Below, in pieces: positions 54,501-64,000 of a DNA stretch of 64,000 bases. The stretch comes from Haliclystus octoradiatus (taxonomy: Eukaryota; Cnidaria; Staurozoa; Stauromedusae; Haliclystidae), in assembly GCA_916610825.1 (NCBI GenBank), contig OU744452.1, positions 374,501 to 438,500 of the forward strand, given 5' to 3'. Position numbers and translations under genes: made by a program. Numbering within the stretch: position 1 is the stretch's first letter; every line of letters starts with the position of its first letter. Under the pieces are notes generated by a model, which made no database searches, was not told where the DNA came from, and worked only from the letters and a program-made list of their open reading frames with translations.

Positions 54501-55383
54501 ACAAGAAAAATGTGTTACCATATAAACAATATCATAACTAAATCCTACAATGGTATACAATCCCCTGTTAACTCTATTATGCATATGTGTGACTTTATTT
54601 ATTTATTAGATACATTCTCACCTTGAATTTGTTAATGAAAGCTAAATATGTCCGGCCCCGGGGGAGGGGGAATTGAAGAATCAATGTTGCCCCTCACCCA
54701 CGGGGGTTAAATCAGTTTGGTGAGACCAATTTAGCAAATCCCCTAGGGTTCCTGGGGCTCACCCTCCGGGAAAGCCGCTGATACACACATGATAATAATA
54801 TGATTACATCATGATTTGACAACTTTTACTTGACTGGAATAGGTCTTATAATCAGTATTAGCACCTATGTGGAAACTGGGGATTAACTGGAGACTGGAAA
54901 ATTAACAAATGTCTGGCAATAGCCAATAACTTATGCCAGTAATATTTATTTATTTTATTTATTCATTATTGAAACAGTATTGCAATTAAACGCAAATAAT
55001 GTACATGTACTCTAGAAACATTTGAAAATAATCTTTTTTTATAAAAAAGATGTATACCATGTACAATAAATTAGAAATAATGAATAAATAAATAAATACT
55101 TGCAAATCTGATATTTTTTAAACTTGAGCCTTTATTTAAGTGTTTTTGTAAAAGATAAAGGGTATGTAATTGAGTTTCAAATATTATTTAACCTCGAAAT
55201 TGTTTAAATAGCACATAAGGCTACTTATAAGGTAGAGAAAGAAAGAGCTCCATGCCATTGCCTTCGACATTCTCTTTACACATATCCTGTAATAAAACAT
55301 GTAATTTTGTTGAGCCTCTAAGTAATACTCACCAAATCAGACAGCGCTTCTATTAAAGAGTGGTCGAATTCATCCAAATCCAT
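51577..55383 (-). CDS. C2H2 zinc-finger protein carried by the MULE, 191 aa, 3 exons
   Basis: Minus-strand exons 55383-55333 (17 codons), 53730-53575 (52 codons) and 51945-51577 (122 codons plus stop) have clean GTGAGT/GTAAGT donors and CAG/AAG acceptors. All junctions are phase 0. The acidic N-terminus (MDLDEFDHSLIEALSDL) resembles a short activation or interaction helix. Exon two is acidic, then RPQTYLGRKSGE. Exon three has four C2H2 fingers: CHVCNWKF..H..H, CPSCKKEF..H...H, CNICNKYF..H..H and CNVCTSVF..H..H. Its start, AATTCGACC and the upstream ATG lie 80 bp inside the right TIR, so the TIR region may serve as its promoter. It is probably a nuclear DNA-binding accessory protein: regulator, targeting factor or captured host gene. 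Confidence 0.8.
52283..52373. repeat. cluster of GTTCATGAAC palindromes
   Basis: Perfect 10-bp palindrome GTTCATGAAC at 52283, 52321, 52342 and 52364, plus GTTCATAAAC at 52353. The last three are spaced 11 bp apart, about one helical turn. It lies in the second intron of the zinc-finger gene. Confidence 0.9.
52440..52737. mobile_element. MITE with about 80-bp inverted arms
   Basis: The arms begin CAGCCTGAGTGTTTATA and end with the inverse TATAAACACTCAGGCTG. They share the block TTGAACAATAAAGTGTTTGA and stay matched for about 80 bp. The 298-bp unit would fold into one long hairpin. Spacer includes a (GA)n run. Located in an intron of the zinc-finger gene. Confidence 0.7.
52738..53574. other. 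intron of the zinc-finger gene, nothing recognised
   Basis: AT-rich, no coding or repeat boundary seen. Confidence 0.45.
53780..53861 (+). repeat. tRNA-Gly-like unit (SINE head or tRNA pseudogene)
   Basis: GTGCACTG and CAGTGCAC close a perfect 8-bp end stem. Inside are CCGTGGTAGAATGTC, resembling the tRNA-Gly A box/D arm, and GGGATTCTATTCC, near the B-box consensus. The D region has an extra segment and the anticodon arm is poor, so a working tRNA is unlikely. Confidence 0.45.
53984..54786. mobile_element. TIR element (about 800 bp) in intron 1 of the zinc-finger gene
   Basis: The left end GTGTATCAGCGGCTTTCCCGG (21 bp, listed here as GTGTATCAGCGG plus CTTTCCCGG) is exactly inverted at the right end. 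GC-rich subterminal parts (GGGGAAAACCCC, CCCCGGGGGAGG) surround an AT-rich core. TA at 53987-53988 and 54782-54783 could be the target. No coding capacity. Confidence 0.65.
54945..55105. repeat. hairpin-forming AT-rich repeat
   Basis: ATTTATTCATTATT near 54957 and AATAATGAATAAATAAAT near 55076 are inverted, with a central TTTTTTTATAAAAAA. Probably a small foldback MITE. Confidence 0.45.
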
Positions 55384-55462
55384 GCTGAATATGTTTGATC
55401 AAGATAATTTATTTGAAGTGAACCATTACTCTTAGATTTCGCGTTTTGATTCTGATTTCATG

Positions 55463-55581
55463 TTTTCGCGCTTTTTCTACTTCTTCCTCACACAGAGACG
55501 AGGTGAAAAACATGAAAACGAAACTGGAATGTGGGTTACGGTTATGGAATGTGGGTTACGCGTTACGAAAAATCCATGCGC
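55463..55581 (-). repeat. MULE right terminal inverted repeat
   Basis: Inverse of 46801-46919 over 119 bp, starting TTTTCGCGC inside and ending CCATGCGC at the outer edge. Confidence 0.9.
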
Positions 55582-55590
55582 ATCGCCGCC
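55582..55590. repeat. 9-bp target-site duplication, right copy
   Basis: ATCGCCGCC directly outside the right TIR, identical to the left copy. Confidence 0.9.
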
Positions 55591-56862
55591 GTCGTATTTC
55601 GGCGGTCGGTAGCCTACGAGACACAACTAGGAGTAGTCAGCAACGGAGATACCAACAGTGGATGCGCCATGTTACGTTTAGATAAGATAATAATGCATAT
55701 AGGTTTTTGTGATATATTCAAGAATCAATGGACGAGATATACTGACGAATGGTTGAAAAGGTTTAGATACAGGAGCAAACAAGATCTTCTGGCGAGGAGC
55801 TAAATATTTTCTTTCATCTGACATCTGTGTCGTAAATAATCATAATGAAGAACATGATTCCATTCCTTTTATTCGGGATTAATTTGCACCAAGAGGGCTT
55901 TTCGAAAAAAAAGTTTCAAAATTGCTCAAGCCCCCCGTAGAGGGGTTTTCGGATTTCTAGTTTTGACACCCTGAGTTATGACTCAAAAACGAAATCAGGT
56001 CAAAACGAAAATCTCAAAAAGATTTCGATACAATAATTAAGAATGTAATACGATCACCCAATTTACATTCTTAATTTCTTCTTATAAATAGACATTTCCG
56101 ATTTTGTATTAAATATTGCGCTTGGTGCAATGTCTGCTAGATGTATCTCTCTATCAAATTATACGTGCGTCAATATAAGTGGTGATTTTCAGGTGAACTT
56201 TAATCTAATTGAAACAATCGTATGCTGAAGATCTTGACCTACCTTTGTAAACTGTCGGTTGAGTAAATATATTTCATGTTTTTCTGACCCCATACTTCAA
56301 AATAGAAAGTCCAGTTTCGGGCATTCTAGCAAAAGCCCGCAGGCTGATGAGTGATTGCTTTGTTTTCCACAAAGTTTTTGATTTCTCAATCAATGGCATA
56401 CCCCAGTAACTTACAGTTATAACAAAGTGTTTTCAAAAAGTCACACTGATCCATCCAGGGTGTTTGTTGTTCCTATATTATCCCATCGTTCTTGCTTGTT
56501 CATTCCAAAAGACAAATCACGTGGAAATAAAAATTGATTATATATTCGAGCGCATACCGCGTACTATTTGAGAATCTTCAATTAAATGTGAATATGTCTT
56601 TAGCTAAAATAAAACGAACAAAGCATTATAAAATCTGCACCCCGTAAGATTAAATACTGTTTTGAGTGCGTGACATGATTTGCAGCAACTGTGCCTAATT
56701 TGGAATGATGCATTGATGCTAATTAAATGAATTGACACTTCCTGTCAAGAATGTAGTTTTTGTGCTAAAACGCAAAAGCCATCTTTCTTTTTTACAAGGT
56801 TGTGTTGGTCGAAGGTGCTGCAAGAGAATTAACGACGCCCTTCGTTCTCTTTCCTAATTAAA
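55591..56862. other. remainder of the interrupted Gypsy remnant, then intergenic
   Basis: The first 100 bp should hold gag-upstream sequence of the element at 46.3-46.8 kb (minus strand). No LTR could be delimited. The rest is AT-rich without recognised features up to the next gene's start. Confidence 0.4.
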
Positions 56863-59800
56863 ATGAAGGAAACTTCAATCCTTGGTATCGTCTGCGTTGC
56901 CCTCTGTGCCATTACTGTCGGTACGTATTCTATTTATTATTATTTTTTATTTTTATTTGATTCATTAATTTTGAATGTTATCTTGTACGGTTGCATGTTT
57001 GATTGATTGACGCATGTCATTGTCATTCGAAATTCACATTGCCATATGGCTGTCGATGGTGGAGGGTCGTATTGCTCTACACGTACATGACGTTCAATCG
57101 TTATTTATTTACGTTTTTTTCTTTTATTACCTTGTTTAGGTTACAGTGCAAATCAAGATGATTGCTGTGCATCGTTGAATGTTCCGTCTGAATGTCACTT
57201 TTTATGTGGCAAAACATCCGTGTCTTGGTTCTCTTATGAAACGTGGAAATGTGTTCATCAACATGGCGCTGCAGTTGCAACATGTAAAATTAATAAGGGA
57301 ATCGGTAAGACTGTAAACACGCACAACAACATATCTAACTAATATGAGGGTATCACTGGGCTGGTCGGTAAGACTGTAAACACGCACAACAACATATCTA
57401 ACTAATATGAGGGTATACTGGGCTGGTCTGTAAGAGAAAATAGAAATGACCAATCCACTTCTGATGTGGACCTAAAAATTGTCATTAATTTCCACATTGA
57501 TCTTTGTTATTAACTAACTTTAGTTATTAATAAGACGATAAATCAACTTTGAACACACGCCTGGTATGCGAAACATTATGAATTCGTTCATCTATTTTCT
57601 CCGGTCCATATATGCGAAATAACTGTGGAAAACGTTTGATCTACATTTGCAAAAATCCCAGGGCGCAGAATTTGTCTGATGATCCTGAGAAACACAGGGA
57701 AATTTATAACTATCTTTATTTGCAGAAGAAAATACCTAACGATTGATCGCCTCCCATGTCCCCTGGCTGGTTCTGTACTGTCGTCTGCCTGGATAGTAAA
57801 GGGGGAGCTATAGAAAACAATTGACTTGCTCAAGTCTCACTTCTGTGTTATGCCGATCTTGATGGATTGGGAAGTGAGACTTGTGTCCTTTGAGAAATCT
57901 ATTGAGTTTTTGTGGAGTTCTGAAAGATTACATTTATTACAGGCCTACTTATAATTAAGAGAGTGACTGCAAATTATAGTGATTATTTACATGTAGAGCA
58001 AGATGTGATACAAACAGAATTAATGTAAACACAACAAACAAACCACAACATTGCAAGGAAAAAACAAACGTTGAAGCATTTCTCAATCATCAAGTTGACG
58101 CTGCCGAAGCTGTTATCAATGGCAGAGATGTTTTGTAGTCAATTGTCACTGGCATTTCTTTAATTGATATCAAATGATGATCAATTCCCATTCCTGAAAA
58201 ACCTCGCGAAATCATGACATAATTTCTGAATATCGTAAATATTTTGTTCTGATCATAAATTTGACATTTGATATGTTAGCGAGAGACCAAACTACTATAC
58301 AGAAACAATTACTTGTGTTACTTTGGAAGACTTGAATGAACATTAAATATCCTCAACGCTTGTAAACATTTATAATTCCAGGCTGAATTTCTCTACAACT
58401 TTATACGCCATTAGAACACTTGCTTGTGTTGGGTGCCCCGTCTTTTTCCGCTTTATGAGCGTGTGAACATTACTGAAACAATAGGATCAAACAAAATACC
58501 GTTGTGCAGGATTCTGCACAACGGCTCTCAAAGGACACAAGTCCCGCTTTCCAGTCATGAAAATGAGGCAGCAAAAAGAAAGCGGGACTTAAGCCAGTCA
58601 AAGAAAACAAATTCTATGTACAAAAAGTTTGGGGGCCTTAATTACCTGTCAGGTGACTGTAGTCCCTCTGGCTCCTCCCCTGTGAATAATTTTCCACAAA
58701 CGTTGTCTCTCCTGTAGTAGTTTTATATTGTATTATTTACGTCATTGTATAATTGTCCATTGTTATTCATTTCCTGTAAATCTATAGGTGTGTAAACTAC
58801 CACGGAACCACTCTCTTTTACCTCTTGTTGTCTTACTGTACGGTTGTGTCTGTTGTATCAAAGAGCTCTGACTAACAGTCATAGTAGCCCTTAGCATATC
58901 TCCCTGTAATGTCAGCAGACACGGCCTACCATTATCATAATAAAGAGCATCAACATTATATGGATTGCGTCGTTATTCAATCTTGCACACTCCTTCCGTT
59001 TAAAATGAGATATGGGATGTGTGAGTGAAATAATCTCACACCAAGTCTGTCTGTGTCAAATTGGGACTATCAATGAAGCGAGGCAAACAAATAGCAGAAC
59101 AACGCGCAATTACAGACCCAATTCTATCGTAAATTCAGTTTAAAAATTGGGATTATTTTGATATGGAAAAGTCCCTTGGCTTTATCTGAAAATAAATAGA
59201 AAGCATGAAACACTCTACCAAGGATATATTTAGGGTGCAAATATTGTATTGACCAACCAGTCTCTAGAAAGCGATGAAATAAATGCTTGGTATTCAGCAC
59301 TTGTTTGATAGCTAAAACAGACTGTCACAGTGTGCGAACACGCAAAAGCAGAACGCTGTCATTTATTAGTTTGTTTTCATTTTCAAAATTAGTCAATTTG
59401 GATTTAAAATTCGTTTTTATTTGAAATTCATGTCCTCGGCTTAACACATCAACAAGCAAATTTCAGCTAGTCTGGTTATGAGTTCTTCAAACTTTATTAT
59501 TTGATTGTTATTTTAGATTTTGTGACGTTGTTTGGGGAGAGATTTTCACAAACGTAAGTGAAGCATTTGACGGACAATGCATTATTTTCCATCTATTATG
59601 TTTCTACTCTGTTGAATTGGCGTATTACTTTGAAGCTTCAAGGAAGGTACGACTCAGTTGCATTTAAAAGGAGAATACTGATCGGGAAACATTGCGCGCT
59701 CTATCAACTCCTATGTCATCAACTCAAACAAAGCCTTAAAAGAACTGCCATGCATTTGCTTGCTTTCCTTTTATTATTTTGGCCATTATGTTGCTTTTAC

Positions 59801-62800
59801 GGTTAAATGTTTCAAAGGAACAAATTAAATCACAATCAACCATTATAGACAGCTATATTATGTACTTTGGTCTCTTTATTTTATTAAGTTCTGGAATTGA
59901 ATGTGTTGTTTACTATGTGATCTGGAGAATAAAAGCTAATATGCAGAAACGTTTTAGTTTGATTGATTTATTCAACGAAAAGAAACACTAAACAATAAGA
60001 AAATCAACCTGACAATTTAGTTGATCATTTAAACCGACTAATTTGTTAAACTAGAAGCTGTCTCGCATGCAGTAGTATAACAAATTGAAAACAGATAGGA
60101 AGACAGTAAACTTAAATGCGCTTGCTTCCATTTGACAGTCTGCATGCAGATTGATATTTGGCAATGCAGAATCAATCACGTTGATTGTAAAATGTAATTG
60201 AAAACGTTTTGTAATTCACACAGTGGAATCAATAACGGAGTTCAATGATTGTTCAATAGTTTGATTTTCATTATCAAGCTAAATTCTTGTGTTTCTTGCA
60301 AATCAAGAGGCCTTTTTATTTGATCTCTGTCTGTGGCGATGAAACAATTCCAATCTCATTCCTGTTTTTGCGTGACGATAATTCCTTCAAAACTTGCCAT
60401 CTAACAAAGCAACTACAGTAAGTATAACCAATATTTAACGATGAATAATACAAAAAGCAAAATATTGTGATAATTCAATGAAATTGTGTGAATCTGAGTT
60501 TTCTGTAAGGAATAAATCATGATTTCAAAATATTGACTCATGAATGAGTTCACGGGGCCACAGCGTCACATGTTAAAAACTATAGAATTAAGGCGAGGTC
60601 AAGCAGTGTTTCGAAACAAGTGTTTGAAAATGTTCTTCATTTTTCAAAGTTCGCTCGCAGTGTTCCCGGGTCTGTATTCTCCCTTTAAGCATATTTCGCA
60701 TTGTGACTTGATAACATGTTGCTTCAACTACCTGTTTATAATGGCCATTTTTATTTTTGCCAAAAATTACTGTTGAATCAATCTTGTTGTACAGTTTTAT
60801 ATTTTGTACTTTTATGACAGTCATTTTATCTTAACAACATATGATAGCTGGGACTGGGTGTTATACTTATAATACTCGTTTGTATGTATGAAGGTGTGCA
60901 GTGAGGGCTTTGACTTTGATGTGCAAAAACGAACAAGGATGGCTTTCTTCAGAGACGGAATGAAGTTGAATGATCAACCAATCACTTCACTGCTTTTTTG
61001 GTGTCTGTTGCACACCACAAAAATAAGATCTCACTTCCGTGCCGATGTTAACACCAAGTCAAGCAGTCACTTACAATTTTGAGATACGGATATGCCCAAT
61101 TATGATCTCATTGTATTATAGCTGTTGTAAAACCTAGGGGGGCAGGGGAATTTTTTAATTAATTTCTCATTTTTTAATTAATTTCTCATCATTCAACTAT
61201 GTTTCGAATAACGAAAAGTTTTTATGAATAGTTGAAAATTAAAATATTTCAATAGAAATCCTGCCATCCAGTAGTATTTCCATATTAACATGTTAAAACG
61301 TCTATTCCTTCATTAGTTGATGCCTTAATTATAACAATGTGGTCTTTATTTTGATAACAGAATTCAAGATGGATTTAACACCGTTGCCGATGCAGTTAAA
61401 GAGAAAATCACGGACCTTACCAAATTTGCAACCGCAACGGTCAAAGAACTTGAAACTGTTCCGCAAGATATTCTCAGTGCCTTGGTAATATTATATTTAA
61501 GACATCACTGTATTTGCTTGAGGCACCAGTGACCAATTACTAAAATGCAATATAATACCACATTTAGATTTTACTTCCAACGGATTAAAGCTAAAACATG
61601 TTTTTTTAAATCAAGCATGGAAGGGCTGTCAAAGCGTATTTAACTTCATGCTTTATATAATAATGATTTAATAATGACATAAATTAATTACTAAAAATAT
61701 AAACCAGGTCACAGCAGAATCAGAACTAGACCCTTGAAAAATGTAGCCAGGTCTTGAACATGATTTAAAATTAATTCTTAGAGCCACAACACAAGAAAGG
61801 CCAGAATAGCAATTAAAATGTTTAATAGCAATATGCACTATGTATACTAAATGTGGATAAGCTGGACTTAATTCCTTTCGTATTTTTTACTTACAACAAT
61901 TCTTTGGTCCAAGTCCCGGATCAATATAATTTGGTAATGAAGATCACCTCTGAATCACCCATTTAATAAACCAGTGCATCCATTTATACTTTCAGGATAC
62001 GTTGAAAGAGATGACCGTCGTTCAATTCAAAGGTCTCATTGCTAGACTACAATCGTTCACCACTCAGAACCTCAAGTATCTTCTTCACAACGTACCAATC
62101 GATACTGTTTCTCAAAATTACCCTGCGTTAGCTCAGAAGACCTGGGATAGAGAACAAACGGCAGCAATTGCGTCAACGGCATTCATAGAGTTTGGTAGAA
62201 ATATTGAGTTATGGACGGCATCACAAATCAGATCATTGAGCAAATTGGTATCTGGAATACCTGGCAACAAATTAGCGCTAGTTGGAACAAAGGCACTGAA
62301 TAAAACAATTGATATATTTTGTGAAGCCAAGATGTCTGTTCACCAGAAAGCGGTTCTAATCATCCCTGCTGAAAGTATATTTGGAAAAATAATCTACTGG
62401 GATCTACCAGCGATACGTCGTATGTGCAATCTGTTTGAAGCACTCACCCCTGAAGAGTTACTCCAATTGGGGGCCGATAACGTTGTATCTGCTCTGAAAG
62501 ACCTGGAAAAGTTATCTTTAAATGGGGCTCAAAGGCATGCTTTGATTATGAAGTTCAAAGAATCTCTTGGAAAGGCTGCGCAATGGAGCGTTACAAATCT
62601 CAAGAAATTAGGCTCATTTATAAGAGATCTGGATCCAAGCGATCTTCAGGAAATTGCTTCTGATAAGATTGAGGTAAGCGCTGTAACATAATTACTTTCT
62701 GCGTTTTCTGTTTTACGAAAAAGATGAACTTATCTCATTAATCCTCAATTATTCTGCAAGGTGTGATCAATTAATTGTAGTAACACGCTAGCCACTGTCA

Positions 62801-64000
62801 CATGAGCATTATCAACTCACAACTGGTGACCTTTATAGACAGTTTTGGTTCAGTAGAAGAATGGCCTTTATATCAATGGTTGATTCAATAGAAAATATTC
62901 TTTAATATTCTTTCAACATTACAAGGTTGACCACTATGGCCACTTTGTAGAGGTGACCTTTATAACGATCTTTTTGTTTGTTTTCATTGTTTTGCTGAGA
63001 TTAGAACTGAAACTTTTAGGAAAAGAGGCTAACACATCACACTGGCAAAGAGGCTTTACTTCCTATTTCTTTTGTATAACCATTTATTTATTTTTATAGC
63101 AAATTCTTGGAGACATCAATGAACTTGAATTCAATCCTAGCCAAGTGGCCGTGCTTTCAAGTAAAGTAAAGGACTTTCTTGGAGAGCCTGGAACTTGGCT
63201 GGCTGAAGATTTAAAACGGGTAAAACGAATCATTGCTGGTTTGACACCATCAGAGCTTGAGAACATCAGCCCAAAAGAGATCTGGGCTTCAATCCAAGAA
63301 CTTCAAACCGTGAGATGGACAACCGACCAAGCAATTGTTGTCTTTGAGAAAGTAAAAAACACAATTGATTTACCACAAATCAAACGAGAAGATCTGGTCG
63401 CCCTTGGTAACCTTCTTGATGCAATCGAAAGCACAGATGCCATGAAGATTGCCAACGTCGTCTTGCTGTTTACGTTCCCAAAAGGGTTCATTGTTAAAAC
63501 TGTATCTATTGCGTTACTAAGACAGTTTATTGCAATCTATACAGCCAACACCAAAGATGATATTGTTACTCTTGGTTCAATCGCTACAACGTTGACAAGA
63601 GCAGAACTCAACGAAACTCAAATTGCAGATATTCTTGGCGTGTTAGGAAAAGTTGTCAACATTGAATGGGAGGAAGATCAGGTAAGTTTCTGTAGATCAG
63701 TGTCAGGGCTGTAGATTACTCAGAGTTACGTAATTACTCACAGCCCTGATCGGCGTACAATCAAATATTCTAAATTTAATTTAATTCAAATGTTACGGTA
63801 AAATATTATTCGATTATTATTTCAGAACAACTGTCTCACCCCTAGTATTGAATCTAAATTGCATTCTCTATTTAACTTCATTTGATTATTATATTCTACT
63901 CTGTCAGCACCGTCTTATTAACTGATCATTAGATAACATTATAAATTTGATTTGATTTTATGTCGGTCTATTTGTCTATTTCAAGGTTGCTGAACTATTT
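56863..64000 (+). CDS. secreted protein: small Cys-rich domain fused to mesothelin/stereocilin-like repeats (3' end outside the window)
   Basis: Exons 56863-56920, 57140-57304, 59517-59553 (only 37 nt), 61361-61484, 61996-62673, 63100-63681 and probably 63986 onward. Phases 1, 1, 2, 0, 0, 0 all agree. A signal peptide (MKETSILGIVCVALCAITV) leads to a compact domain with DDCCASLNVPSECHFLCG and two further Cys, resembling the nematode-type DB module (CC...VP..C..C). From FGERFSQT on, the protein is all amphipathic helices with repeated LTPEEL/LTPSEL, LG..l..L and LSLNGAQ words. This is the pattern of the mesothelin, stereocilin and otoancorin superhelix: extracellular, often membrane-anchored adhesion or gel proteins. 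No transmembrane segment is seen in the part present. The 37-nt exon rests on phase and splice sites alone. Confidence 0.78.
57304..57428. repeat. 63-bp tandem duplication carrying a splice donor
   Basis: The block starting GGTAAGACTGTAAACACG at 57304 is repeated from 57367 with one missing base. The first copy provides the donor of exon 2 (GT at 57305). The second repeats GGTAAGAC 63 bp later, and a partial third CTGTAAGAG follows. Confidence 0.9.
57429..57811. other. intron 2, nothing recognised
   Basis: No coding signal; AT-rich. Confidence 0.4.
57812..58607. mobile_element. possible MITE with imperfect inverted ends
   Basis: Bases 57812-57900 and 58515-58607 are imperfect inverses. They share GAAAACAATTGACTTG-like outer parts and a strong inner ACTTGTGTCCTTTGAGA match. 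Short GGCTTAAGTC/CTCAAGTC words repeat. No target duplication found. Confidence 0.5.
58608..59516. other. intron 2 continued, nothing recognised
   Basis: AT-rich. The end (ATTGTTATTTTAG) is the acceptor of the proposed 37-nt exon. Confidence 0.4.
59554..61360. other. intron 3 of the mesothelin-like gene
   Basis: Frames at 59558-59991 and 60540-60824 are hydrophobic or featureless and lack splice or start context. A tandem TTTTTTAATTAATTTCTCA duplication lies near 61150, and a TGCATGCA palindrome near 60140. Confidence 0.4.

Larger units (their letters stand above)
46801..55581. mobile_element. complete Mutator-like (MULE) transposon with transposase and zinc-finger genes
   Basis: Inverted repeats of 119 bp (46801-46919 and 55463-55581) bound 8,781 bp. 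They appear identical by eye and are flanked by a perfect 9-bp duplication, ATCGCCGCC, the size typical of Mutator. Inside are a three-exon MULE/SWIM transposase on the plus strand (47034-51250) and a convergent three-exon C2H2 zinc-finger gene on the minus strand (55383-51577). Both are intact in frame and splice sites. Two MITE-like elements, a tRNA-like unit and a palindrome cluster lie in the zinc-finger introns. The element sits inside a Gypsy gag remnant, which dates it as younger than that gag. It may be autonomous. Confidence 0.88.

Noticed and set aside
59558-59991. Small hydrophobic proteins in intron 3 of the mesothelin-like gene
   Set aside because: No start context, splice support or conserved motif; composition fits AT-rich intron.

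Overview
This is an animal nuclear window: AT-rich, with multi-exon genes using GT-AG introns, long introns and dense, mostly decayed transposons. The mix points to a marine invertebrate: Penelope-like elements, several LINE lineages, two MULE families, hAT and pogo-like MITEs, a ZC3H11A orthologue and a stereocilin/mesothelin-type protein. A deuterostome such as an echinoderm or hemichordate is my guess, at low confidence.

Layout. 0-2.3 kb: three exons of a minus-strand cytosolic non-specific dipeptidase (CNDP2-like) gene, whose intron holds a LINE fragment cut by a Ty3/Gypsy element. 2.3-16.7 kb: a transposon graveyard with a LINE, a Penelope-like element with inverted flanks, a hAT element nested in a pogo-like element, and two larger TIR elements, one of them nested. 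A candidate promoter lies near 9.5 kb. 16.8-37.4 kb: a ten-coding-exon ZC3H11A-like gene (516 aa). Its 15.5-kb eighth coding intron holds LINEs, a dead MULE, a Penelope fragment and about 74 ATT units. 37.6-45.2 kb: three head-to-tail genes for secreted proteins (225, 896 and 452 aa), each with a signal-peptide exon ending in phase 1. They are acidic, basic or proline-rich and carry dibasic or furin-like sites; the middle one contains a duplicated helical module. 45.9-55.6 kb: an apparently complete MULE transposon of 8,781 bp (119-bp TIRs, perfect 9-bp target duplication) inserted in a Gypsy gag remnant. 56.9-64 kb: the 5' part of a secreted gene joining a small cysteine-rich domain to mesothelin/stereocilin-like helical repeats. 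It runs off the right edge.

The most interesting object is the MULE. It carries a three-exon MULE/SWIM transposase (954 aa) and, convergent to it, an intact three-exon C2H2 zinc-finger gene (191 aa). The two poly(A) signals lie about 50 bp apart. All splice phases close in both genes and the target duplication is perfect, which suggests a recent, possibly autonomous element with an accessory DNA-binding protein. The secreted-gene cluster and the cysteine-domain/mesothelin fusion are the next best leads. Gene models come from reading splice sites and reading frames by eye; no database search or transcript data was used.
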